In this document: positions 23,691 through 30,726 of the stretch, piece after piece | Position numbering within the stretch: the stretch's first letter is position 1 | Layout: the number at the start of each line of letters is the position of its first letter | Assembly: GCA_045600585.1 (NCBI GenBank) | Contig: JAZRYE010000013.1 | Coordinates: 1-30,800 of the forward strand | Reading direction: 5' to 3' | DNA length: 30,800 bases | From: JAZRYE01 sp045600585 | GTDB lineage: Bacteria; Bacillota_I; Bacilli_A; RFN20; CAG-826 | Translations under genes and position numbers: made by a program | Notes under the pieces: generated by a model | The model's database searches: none | Seen by the model: the letters and a program-made list of their open reading frames with translations, nothing else | What the model was told of the DNA's origin: nothing

Positions 23691-23701
23691 TTATAACTCG
23701 T
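23568..23701 (+). promoter_or_regulatory. Long-range 5'-3' pairing that occludes the toxin ribosome site (copy 1)
   Basis: ACGGTTGTAAT (23568-23578) can pair with ATTATAACTCGT (23690-23701): eleven pairs with one G-U and one bulge. GGAAAGG (23579-23585), the ribosome site, can pair with CCTTGCC (23680-23686) with one mismatch. Such closing of toxin mRNA by its own 3' end is known in Hok-type loci. Here it is read from complementarity. Confidence 0.5.
23595..23657 (+). CDS. Small hydrophobic peptide, putative type I toxin (copy 1)
   Basis: Twenty residues, MSEVIIILILIFMIIKKDGK: a short acidic head, a single strongly hydrophobic helix and a charged KKDGK tail, as in membrane-acting type I toxins. 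The ribosome site GGAAAGGGG lies 7 bases upstream. The frame stays open upstream to an ATG at 23520 with its own GGAGG, giving a 45-residue form; the shorter form is preferred because the upstream part is poorly conserved in protein between the copies while its RNA-pairing blocks are conserved. I know no named family with this sequence. Location in the membrane and toxicity are inferred from composition and locus design. Confidence 0.6.
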   Translation: MSEVIIILILIFMIIKKDGK

Positions 23702-23901
23702 AAATCTTGAATTAGAAAGAGGGATTTCCTCCTTCTTGGATTAATTAGAATTAAACAATTTCTTCAAATAACACCGAATCATAATTAAAAAATATTTTGC
23801 AAAATGCACTATTGGATTATATAAATATGTCCATGATTAATGGGACAATTCTTTCATAAAAGTATATTGTCTTTTTAAGCATAAGCTGCCAAACTAAATG
23901 C

Positions 23902-24309
23902 ATGAAAACAATAGAAGTAAGTGCAGCAATAATAATTTCTGAAGGCAAAATATTTATCACGCAACGTGGATACGGCGAATTCAAAGATATGTGGGAATTC
24001 CCTGGTGGAAAACTTGAGCAAGGTGAAACAGGTGAACAAGCAATTGTGAGAGAAATCAAAGAAGAACTAAATGCAGAAATAATAGTCAAAAAATATTTAA
24101 ATACCGTTGAGTATACATATCCAACATTTCATATAGTAATGCACAACTATATATGCGAATTGAAAGAAAAGCATCTAGAGCTCTTAGAAGCGGAAGATGC
24201 TAAATTTGTATGTTCAGACGAGCTTGATTTAGTAAACTTTTTACCAGCTGATTTATTAATATTAAGTGATTTAAAAAGTTATTTAAATTCTATTGGAGTA
24301 ACCAAATAA
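23902..24309 (+). CDS. Nudix hydrolase, MutT/CTP-pyrophosphohydrolase type
   Basis: 135 residues, a single Nudix domain. The Nudix box GX5EX7REUXEE is complete: Gly36, Glu42, Arg50-Glu51 and Glu54-Glu55 within GGKLEQGETGEQAIVREI. The FITQRGYGEFKDMWEFPGG lead-in resembles the MutT/NudG group, which hydrolyse 8-oxo-dGTP or modified pyrimidine nucleotides to monophosphates. No ribosome site is evident before the ATG. The gene converges on the frameshifted helicase and overlaps its 3' end by 31 bases, an arrangement that ties the two together as one module. Its role there is not shown. Confidence 0.92.
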   Translation: MKTIEVSAAIIISEGKIFITQRGYGEFKDMWEFPGGKLEQGETGEQAIVREIKEELNAEIIVKKYLNTVEYTYPTFHIVMHNYICELKEKHLELLEAEDAKFVCSDELDLVNFLPADLLILSDLKSYLNSIGVTK

Positions 24310-25583
24310 TCATAGACATCAGACCTAACGCTTGTCTCAAGTTTTAAATAGCATTTACAGACAGTATTCATTGAAGCCATAACATAGTCTTCATAATTTG
24401 AAACATAACATTCCCCCAAATAGTAGAAAGAAGTCCCTTCACCTTTTTTGCTTGGTTTCTTGGCATTAATTTTTTTATTAGTTTTTTCAACAAAAAGTAA
24501 AAGTTTTAAATTACCTTTTTGGTTTTCAGAAATAATATTTATTTCATCTTTTCCTTTTGTTCTTGTGAACCATAAAAATGTATTTTCATCAATAAATTGA
24601 TCTTCATAATTTGTTGATGAATCTGCAGCAAGATCTTTGTGATATGTAACAAAAATAGGCAAAACTTTTTGATTTTTCCAACGCGGATACCCATAAAGCG
24701 TGCTATCAACATTTTTTGTCATTTTCGATATTCTGCAGAAATCACGTCGGGTATATCTTTCATACAATTTAAATTCACTTGCTGCATCAAAATACTTTTC
24801 ATTCAAATCCTTGGCGTTAAATATTATTTGCTCAAGTACTTCCTTAAATTCTTTTTTCTTTAATGCTGTACATAATAAATTTGAAGCATTAAAGTATCCA
24901 TTTTCTTCCTCGATTAAAGAAATATTATTTTCGCAATATTTTGAACCTTTTTTGTTATAAAATTTACCTGTAAATAAAGAAATAACACTATCTTTATACT
25001 GTATCTCCTCATCAGCAAAATCTATATATCCTTGTTCTGCTGCTTGTTTTAATTTGACAATATCAATTAGCCTTTTCCCATCTCCTATTAATTCTGAAAT
25101 ATATTGCAAGAGAAGTTTTTCATTTTCTGACAGGGTATCTTTCATAGTACCTAAAAGCACTAAAATATCATAATAAGATGGAAAAATTTGATAATCCAAA
25201 AATACTCTCGATGAAAAATCAGAAATTCTTTCAAATTCATTTAAAGTAGGATCTTTTGAATTAAATCTATTTTTAATTCTTTGAAATTCCTTTTTGATAT
25301 TTTGCCTTTCGTAAAGATTTGCGTTTGTAATCGAATTGTATATACGCTCTTTAGAAATTTTATCAAATTGTATTGATGATTTTCCTGGAAGAATGTCAGT
25401 TACAGTTTTAATTATCTCGTGCTCAGAAATTTTTGATTTGCTCAAAGCCTTAGAAATGCAGTAATTATTCTTATAGTTTCCAATAAAATCTAAAACAGTT
25501 ACATATTCTTTTTCTTTTGCAAGTCTAAGCCCTCTGCCTAATTGCTGTATAAAAACAATTGATGACTCCGTAGGTCTTAACAT
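24279..25583 (-). CDS. DEAD-type helicase C-terminal part with DUF3427 domain (separated by frameshift)
   Basis: 434 residues from the first ATG; in-frame homology continues upstream to about 25622, where NEGVDIPSVNQVIMLRPTES joins the preceding fragment. It contains helicase motif VI (FIQQLGRGLR), a helical middle (~80-250) and a C-terminal DUF3427 domain: YTRRDFCRIS, YGYPRW, PIFVTYHKD, FLWFTRTKGKDE and FYYLGE. Together with 25610-27148 it would make one protein of about 956 residues, normal for the PLD-DEAD-DUF3427 family. There is no ribosome site for independent expression. Its 3' end overlaps the convergent Nudix gene by 31 bases. Confidence 0.85.
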   Translation of the reverse strand: MLRPTESSIVFIQQLGRGLRLAKEKEYVTVLDFIGNYKNNYCISKALSKSKISEHEIIKTVTDILPGKSSIQFDKISKERIYNSITNANLYERQNIKKEFQRIKNRFNSKDPTLNEFERISDFSSRVFLDYQIFPSYYDILVLLGTMKDTLSENEKLLLQYISELIGDGKRLIDIVKLKQAAEQGYIDFADEEIQYKDSVISLFTGKFYNKKGSKYCENNISLIEEENGYFNASNLLCTALKKKEFKEVLEQIIFNAKDLNEKYFDAASEFKLYERYTRRDFCRISKMTKNVDSTLYGYPRWKNQKVLPIFVTYHKDLAADSSTNYEDQFIDENTFLWFTRTKGKDEINIISENQKGNLKLLLFVEKTNKKINAKKPSKKGEGTSFYYLGECYVSNYEDYVMASMNTVCKCYLKLETSVRSDVYDYLVTPIEFK

Positions 25584-25609
25584 AATTACTTGATTAACAG
25601 ATGGAATAT

Positions 25610-27148
25610 CTACACCTTCATTAAAATATCAACAGTGAAAATATAATCTAAAGCTTCGGAATTATTGTCCTTTTGTTCTAACCTTTCTATGCAGTTTTCT
25701 CTATCAGCTTGAGAAGTGATTCCGCTTAAGCAAACAGTTCTATATCCTTTTTTGTTAAAAGCATCTGAAAGAAGTTTTCCTTCATCTACACTTTTAACAA
25801 ATATGAGTCCCTTTACTCTATCTCCACTATATCCATAATATTCCGCCTGCGAAATAACATGATTAATACGTTCATCACTAGCGAGTTGATTAATATCAGT
25901 GTCCTCAGATATTTCTTTTCCATCGACACTCAATTCAGCAATACCATAATAATTGAATGGAGTAAGCATATTTGAATCAAGCGCATCCATTAATCTAACT
26001 TCATGTAAAACATTATGTTCAAATAAAGCATACGTATCATAGCCATCATTTCTATCTGGAGTTGCAGACATGCCTAAAAGAAATTTTGGCTTAAAATAAT
26101 TAATAATATTTTGATATTTGTTATTACCAACTCGATGGACTTCATCAATTACAATAACATCAAACTCTTCTGGGTCAAACTTTCTTAATGATGATTCCTT
26201 TTGCAGTAAGGAAGAGGAAGCAAAAACAAAATCGGCAGAATCAACATCTTTATGATTTCCAGTATATAGAGCACATGATTTCTTGTATTCAAAAACAATA
26301 TCATAAGCTTCCATTGATTGCTTTAATATTGTTTCTCTATGTGCAACAAATAGCATCCTATTAACATTAAATGAATCAATATTTTTAACACCTAATGCAC
26401 TTGCAAAAGTTTTTCCGGTACCTGTAGCAGATATCAGCAAGCCTCTCTTTTTATGATTGTGGCTAATACTATAATTTAGATTTCTAATAAAAGCTTGCTG
26501 CATTTTGTTTGGTTCTATATGTGGTTTATCAGATGAGCCCGAACTTTCCTCAATTAAATCGATTATTTTTTTATTTCTTTCCCAGTCGTTTTCGTATTCA
26601 TCAATAACGTTTTCAATGGGTTCAGATATGTTCCAAACTGATTCAAATTCATCAATAATATTCTTAATTGCCTTAGCTGTTTTTAAACCAACTATTTCAA
26701 CATTCCATTCTTGATTAACTGTTAAGGCTGATTGGGTCATATTAGAAGATCCAACAATAGCCGCTGTATCCTCACCATAATTAAAAATATAGCCTTTTGT
26801 ATGAAAACCTGACTCATTTTTTCCACATTGAAATAACCTTAATTCAATGTTTTTCATTTTCATGATTTCACGCATTGACTTAGGATCGCTAAAGAAAAGA
26901 TAGTCTGTTGTAATAATTCTGCCCTTTTTATCGTTGCTTTCAGAGAATTCTTTAAGGGCCATTTTTAATTTTGCGAGTCCACCATCATTTATAAAAGCAA
27001 CGCTAAAAGAAAATGAGCTGCAACAATCTAAATGATACAAAATTGTTTTTAAGACTTGTTTGCCTTCTTTGTAATCATTATATACAAATTTATTGCTTCT
27101 TATATCTTTTAAAAAGGATTTAGAAATGATCTCATCATAAGGAATCAT
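25610..27148 (-). CDS. PLD-nuclease/DEAD-type helicase N-terminal part (truncated by frameshift)
   Basis: 512 residues. Domain one (~1-185) is a phospholipase-D-like nuclease: HTKGYIFNYGEDTAAIVGSS gives the HxK motif (His116, Lys118) and the downstream GSSNMT. Domain two is an SF2 helicase: Walker A SATGTGKT (240-247), Walker B VIDEVH (333-338), SAT motif GMSATPDR (~359-366) and the start of the second RecA domain (GLIFVKSVDEG, FTVDI). The frame then runs into TAG at 25612-25610. Losing one base in the T-run at 25623-25626 explains the break: with one more T, DIFNEGVDIP would be restored. Family members are DNA-processing and suspected antiviral proteins. No clear ribosome site before the ATG. 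Confidence 0.87.
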   Translation of the reverse strand: MIPYDEIISKSFLKDIRSNKFVYNDYKEGKQVLKTILYHLDCCSSFSFSVAFINDGGLAKLKMALKEFSESNDKKGRIITTDYLFFSDPKSMREIMKMKNIELRLFQCGKNESGFHTKGYIFNYGEDTAAIVGSSNMTQSALTVNQEWNVEIVGLKTAKAIKNIIDEFESVWNISEPIENVIDEYENDWERNKKIIDLIEESSGSSDKPHIEPNKMQQAFIRNLNYSISHNHKKRGLLISATGTGKTFASALGVKNIDSFNVNRMLFVAHRETILKQSMEAYDIVFEYKKSCALYTGNHKDVDSADFVFASSSLLQKESSLRKFDPEEFDVIVIDEVHRVGNNKYQNIINYFKPKFLLGMSATPDRNDGYDTYALFEHNVLHEVRLMDALDSNMLTPFNYYGIAELSVDGKEISEDTDINQLASDERINHVISQAEYYGYSGDRVKGLIFVKSVDEGKLLSDAFNKKGYRTVCLSGITSQADRENCIERLEQKDNNSEALDYIFTVDILMKV

Positions 27149-27274
27149 ATTTTAAGCTTACCAGGCAACCCGACAACAGAAAAGATCTAAATAAATATTT
27201 AGAGAAGGAAAAATAAAAATTTTTAAGAAAAAAATCGAAATTTCCCCCTATTAATAAAGTAGGGGGCATAAATT

Positions 27275-27447
27275 ATGCAACCTCATTCAATGGAAGGAGA
27301 TTTACTCGCTAACTCATATACGGTTGTAATAGAAAGGAGAAGTTTGGTGACAGAAGTCATTATCATTTTGATTTTGATCTTCTTGATTATTATCAAATTA
27401 AAAGATGGCCGTTAGCCAAAGCTAATTGCCACCTCTTCCTGTCTTGA
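27275..27447 (-). ncRNA. Putative antisense (antitoxin) RNA, copy 2
   Basis: A minus-strand TATAAT (27452-27447) would start an RNA near 27440 that covers the peptide gene in antisense. The hairpin at 27244-27266, followed on the minus strand by AAATTTCGATTTTTTT, is a possible terminator. The end given is approximate. Confidence 0.35.
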
Positions 27448-27458
27448 TTATAACTCGT
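27320..27458 (+). promoter_or_regulatory. Long-range 5'-3' pairing that occludes the toxin ribosome site (copy 2)
   Basis: ACGGTTGTAAT (27320-27330) pairs with ATTATAACTCGT (27447-27458) as in copy 1. AGAAAGG (27331-27337) pairs with CCTGTCT (27438-27444) with one mismatch. The first base of the ribosome-site arm differs between copies (G in copy 1, A here) and its partner changes with it (C to T), a compensatory change. Confidence 0.5.
27347..27415 (+). CDS. Small hydrophobic peptide, putative type I toxin (copy 2)
   Basis: Twenty-two codons starting with GTG, read as MTEVIIILILIFLIIIKLKDGR minus its two ends in conserved core EVIIILILIF. The ribosome site AGAAAGGAG is 7 bases upstream. An in-frame ATG at 27275 (preceded by AGGGGG) would give 46 residues. 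Compared with copy 1 the core is identical in DNA, the hydrophobic helix is two residues longer, and the tail keeps the KDG-basic ending. The stop codon lies in a hairpin arm (27404-27416 with 27421-27433). The pattern fits a membrane-acting toxin peptide; the family is not recognised. Confidence 0.6.
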   Translation: MTEVIIILILIFLIIIKLKDGR

Positions 27459-27511
27459 AAATTATGACTTAGAAAGAGGAATCTTCCTCTCCCTTGAATG
27501 AATGTGAATGT

Positions 27512-30500
27512 TTATTCATCAAACAAAGACATCTGTACACTTTCAATGTCTTTAATGCCTTCAACTGTAGACTCAAACAATTTAATAATTAACTCATAGT
27601 CCTTGACTTGACTATTAGCAATTCTAATTAATTTAATTCCGTATTTAATACAGATTTGTTCTTTCTCTCTATCTCTTCTAACGGTTTCTTTAGAACCAAC
27701 ATGTTCTCCACCATCGATTTCAAAAACTACAACTGTTCTATATCTTCTATTTAATAAGCCTTCGGTTGCTTGAACAACGACATCAAATTCCTTTTTACCA
27801 ATTAAATGGAAATCTTCTTCATTTGCATTTTTTAATGCTTCTCGTACAGGCATATTTCTTTCAATTCTAAATTTTGTTCCTCTTCTATTGAAATAAGGAT
27901 TAATTGTATCGAAAAAGTTTTTCTCGCTTTGAGAATCATTAGAGAAGTCGGCCATGATTGATATTTCACTTCTAGGTACTTTATATTCGCCATTGGATTT
28001 GACGTAGTCGGATAAAGCTTTGATATCATTAATTTCGCCTTTGCTTAAAGTATCGATAGCTTCTTTATCACCAACAAATATTAAACTTTCTTTTGCTCTG
28101 GTAACTGCAACATTAATTAATTCGTGATTATTCTTAATCCAGTCCATTGTTTTATCACCAGTTCTAAGTGACAATGCTGCAGATACTATAATTACTGATT
28201 TTTCAGAACCTTGTAATGTATGGATTGTACCAGCTCTAGTATCTTTAATTCCTAATTCATCTAAGTATCTATTGATTAAAGCAGCTTGATTTACAAACGG
28301 AGTAATAATGCCAACATCATGATAATCATTCCTTTTAATCAAATTGGCTATTTCTCTTGCTTCAGCTTCATATGCATTTCTAGCTTCAGGATTATATCGA
28401 TTTTTTACATCATAATAGACAAGATTACCCGGATTTTGGTTAATCAGTTTAAGTTGTTCATTATAGAATCTATCGTTTACAAATCCAGCGATCTTCTTAC
28501 CACATCTATAGTGATAGCTTAACAAAATACTCTTGGAGTTTTTGTCTTTCGAAAGCATCGTTGATAATATCGAATTTTTAATGTAGTTATATTCTTTTTT
28601 AATGCCATATTTAGTCATTAAACTATCGTTAACATCTGGCTCAAGAACAGTAACTGGTTGTAATTGGTTCGTGTCACCAACAAGAAGCAAATCAGTAGCC
28701 CTAACAATTGGAATTAAACTTGATGCAACATTACATTGGCCTGATTCGTCCATGATGCATAAATCAAAATGTGGCTTTGGAGAGCCGAGTTTTTCGCTAG
28801 ATAAATTTGTAGTTACAACAATTGGAAAGACATCTAAAAATTTTCTTAAATTCTTATCGTCTCTAAGATATTTATTAAAGTCTGTTACAGCAGAATCTAA
28901 ATCGCCATTTGTAATAATTGCTCTTAATTCTTCAAAAGAATCATAATTTAATTTTCTTAATCTTTCTAATGATGAATAATAAACATAATTTTGGAAGGAT
29001 CTATCTTCAGAAGCAGAAATAGCGTATTTAGTAACCATTTCATCATCAATGTTTGGCATGGATTCAAGCTTTTTGTTCTGAACTTCTATTTGTTCAGATA
29101 TCTTCTTATTAATTGCCTCAGAAGTAGATAACTTTGACATCTTATTTAAATTCTTAATTGTGTCTATTAAATCTATCTTTTCTTCGTATTGCTTTAAGAT
29201 TTGTCTAAGTTCAGAATAGCCACTCATGACCTTGTCTTTTGATTCATTTGTCTTTTCTTCATTAGTCTTTTTGTCTTTTAAAGTTAACGCAAAAGAAAGT
29301 ATGTCTCTTAATTTACTCAACGTCTCAATAGTTTCTGTATTATTGCCTAATCTAATAATAGGAAATATGATTTTTTCAACTTGATTAGTATAAGGCTTTC
29401 TATGAGTTAAAGAAGAAGTCATCTTCTTAAAAATATCATTAACCGGATGGTTATTATTTGAGCACACCAAAACTGTCTTATTATTTGCATAAGCTGATAA
29501 TAATACATTAAAGATAGTTTCCGTCTTGCCTGTTCCCGGAGGACCTTTAATATAAGTAGTATGGTTAACCATAGAGTTATAAACAACTCTCATTTGATCA
29601 ATGTTGATTTTGTTTTTATCGAATACAACAATGTTAGGATCTTTTTGAGTTCCAGTACCCGCTCTATTACGACCAAAAAATGCTTTAATTGGCTGAGTTA
29701 ATGTACCTTTTTCTTCTGAAGCAGATATAGCTTCAAAAGCTTGATCAACGCCTCTTAAAGACTTTCTATCAAGAATAAAAATTGTAGGCCTTGTATTAAC
29801 TTTTTCGTTATTTCTAAAATTACCTTTTATTAACTCAATCCATTTATCTTGATACTCATCAAATTTTTCACAGAAATCATCTGGATTAGCATCTAAATAC
29901 ATACCTAAAGTAACGCTTTTATCTTCTTCAATAAGGAATGATTTATTAATCGAAGTTTTCTTTGATAATTTAAGAGTTTTGTTTTTAAAGTTAAGGGCTA
30001 AACCACGATATGCAACAACATATTGTTTCCCATTTATATCGATAGAAAAGATATTGAAAGCCAATTCTTTGTTTCTATATATCTTCTCAGCATCATACTT
30101 ATTATGCTTAAAAACCATATCTAAAATAGAGTTGAATTGATCATCATCAAGAACATATTTTTCTTGTTCTAAAAGAGTGTGTATATCAACCCCATTAACC
30201 ATAATGGAATTCTTAATATATGGATCATTATCTAATCGATAACAATCTGATAAATAACTTAAAATATTATTATCTAATGTATCTGCCTCAAGATATGTTG
30301 CTACTTCAGGATCGTTATTAACTTTATCAATAAGTTTCTTTTGCGATGGATAGTAACTTTGTTCTAATAATCTAGCATTCAAAATGCCCGCCATATTTAT
30401 CCAAACATACTTACCTAAGCACTTGTTGTCCTTGTAGGAATTAAATATATCTACATACAGCTTGTCTTTTTGCGCATCAACATCCGCGATGCCAATATAA

Positions 30501-30598
30501 AAAATAGTATTCTCCTTTTTAGAGTTAATATATTCAATTTCAATCCACTTTTCTTCTAAAATAGCTTGATAGATGATTGATTTAACTGACTGAGCCAT
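27512..30598 (-). CDS. Large SF1 helicase with WYL-like N-terminus, DUF2726-type nuclease-like C-terminus and clamp-binding tail
   Basis: 1028 residues. The N-terminal ~80 residues (SVKSIIYQAILEEKWIEIEY onward) resemble a WYL/Sm-like ligand domain. An SF1 Upf1/Dna2-like helicase follows: Walker A GPPGTGKT (352-359), a helical insert (~440-590), Walker B CIMDESGQ (~614-621), motif III GDTNQLQP (641-648), GTIHTLQGSEK (790-800) and NVAVTRAKE (829-837). The C-terminal region (~900-1010) has FDVVVQ, then VVFEIDGGEH (957-966) and RRDREK, as in DUF2726/vsr-like nuclease folds. The protein ends QMSLFDE, a sliding-clamp-binding-type QxxLF. Transcription probably starts at the ATG itself. Likely a DNA repair or defence enzyme. 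Confidence 0.88.
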   Translation of the reverse strand: MAQSVKSIIYQAILEEKWIEIEYINSKKENTIFYIGIADVDAQKDKLYVDIFNSYKDNKCLGKYVWINMAGILNARLLEQSYYPSQKKLIDKVNNDPEVATYLEADTLDNNILSYLSDCYRLDNDPYIKNSIMVNGVDIHTLLEQEKYVLDDDQFNSILDMVFKHNKYDAEKIYRNKELAFNIFSIDINGKQYVVAYRGLALNFKNKTLKLSKKTSINKSFLIEEDKSVTLGMYLDANPDDFCEKFDEYQDKWIELIKGNFRNNEKVNTRPTIFILDRKSLRGVDQAFEAISASEEKGTLTQPIKAFFGRNRAGTGTQKDPNIVVFDKNKINIDQMRVVYNSMVNHTTYIKGPPGTGKTETIFNVLLSAYANNKTVLVCSNNNHPVNDIFKKMTSSLTHRKPYTNQVEKIIFPIIRLGNNTETIETLSKLRDILSFALTLKDKKTNEEKTNESKDKVMSGYSELRQILKQYEEKIDLIDTIKNLNKMSKLSTSEAINKKISEQIEVQNKKLESMPNIDDEMVTKYAISASEDRSFQNYVYYSSLERLRKLNYDSFEELRAIITNGDLDSAVTDFNKYLRDDKNLRKFLDVFPIVVTTNLSSEKLGSPKPHFDLCIMDESGQCNVASSLIPIVRATDLLLVGDTNQLQPVTVLEPDVNDSLMTKYGIKKEYNYIKNSILSTMLSKDKNSKSILLSYHYRCGKKIAGFVNDRFYNEQLKLINQNPGNLVYYDVKNRYNPEARNAYEAEAREIANLIKRNDYHDVGIITPFVNQAALINRYLDELGIKDTRAGTIHTLQGSEKSVIIVSAALSLRTGDKTMDWIKNNHELINVAVTRAKESLIFVGDKEAIDTLSKGEINDIKALSDYVKSNGEYKVPRSEISIMADFSNDSQSEKNFFDTINPYFNRRGTKFRIERNMPVREALKNANEEDFHLIGKKEFDVVVQATEGLLNRRYRTVVVFEIDGGEHVGSKETVRRDREKEQICIKYGIKLIRIANSQVKDYELIIKLFESTVEGIKDIESVQMSLFDE

Positions 30599-30604
30599 GT
30601 GCTT

Positions 30605-30613
30605 ATTATAGCA
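30605..30613 (-). promoter_or_regulatory. Extended -10 promoter of the large helicase gene (leaderless)
   Basis: TGCTATAAT on the minus strand (30613-30605) is followed after six bases by the ATG at 30598. The expected start of transcription is the A of the ATG, so the mRNA would have no leader. No ribosome site is present. Confidence 0.6.
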
Positions 30614-30689
30614 ATATTTATTTTATAAAAGATAAATATATAAAAAAATTTCAGCAAACAAAGCAAAGTGTTGGTAAAAAATCATTTAT

Positions 30690-30720
30690 TTGAGTACTAC
30701 ACTTTCTTTTTTGATATACT
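30690..30720 (+). promoter_or_regulatory. Promoter of a putative plus-strand RNA
   Basis: TATACT (30715-30720) with TTGAGT (30690-30695) upstream at a long 19-base spacing. It would start transcription close to the structured segment at about 30727. Only the -10 is convincing. Confidence 0.4.
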
Positions 30721-30726
30721 TATTTC

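Larger units (their letters stand above)
23475..23735 (+). repeat. Type I toxin-antitoxin-like repeat, copy 1
   Basis: About 250 bp closely similar to 27230-27495. Exact shared blocks include TTTACTCGCTA, TATACGGTTGTAAT, 32 bases of coding sequence (23600-23631) and GATTATAACTCGTAAAT. The unit contains a short hydrophobic ORF, a 13-base-arm hairpin over its stop codon (23646-23658 with 23664-23676), a 5'-to-3' UTR pairing that covers the ribosome site, and a minus-strand TATAAT in the 3' UTR. This fills the otherwise gene-free stretch 23421-23901. From 23736 to 23901 I see nothing further. Confidence 0.7.
27230..27495 (+). repeat. Type I toxin-antitoxin-like repeat, copy 2
   Basis: Direct repeat of 23475-23735, in the same orientation, 3.75 kb away. 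Differences are scattered, with the ORF core and pairing blocks kept. It has a strong hairpin CCCCCTA/TAGGGGG at its left end (27244-27266) and AGAGGA/TCCTCT near its right end (27474-27489). The two copies flank the Nudix/helicase module. This accounts for the stretch 27230-27511 between the two helicase genes. Confidence 0.7.

Noticed and set aside
25610..25626. Programmed -1 ribosomal frameshift in the DEAD-type helicase
   Set aside because: The local sequence T-ATT-TTA is not an X-XXY-YYZ slippery heptamer and no clear downstream stimulator is seen, so a base loss or assembly error is more likely.
23475..27495. Repeats as ends of an insertion sequence or CRISPR repeats
   Set aside because: They are two long direct copies with no terminal inverted repeats, no transposase between them and no regular short repeat-spacer pattern.
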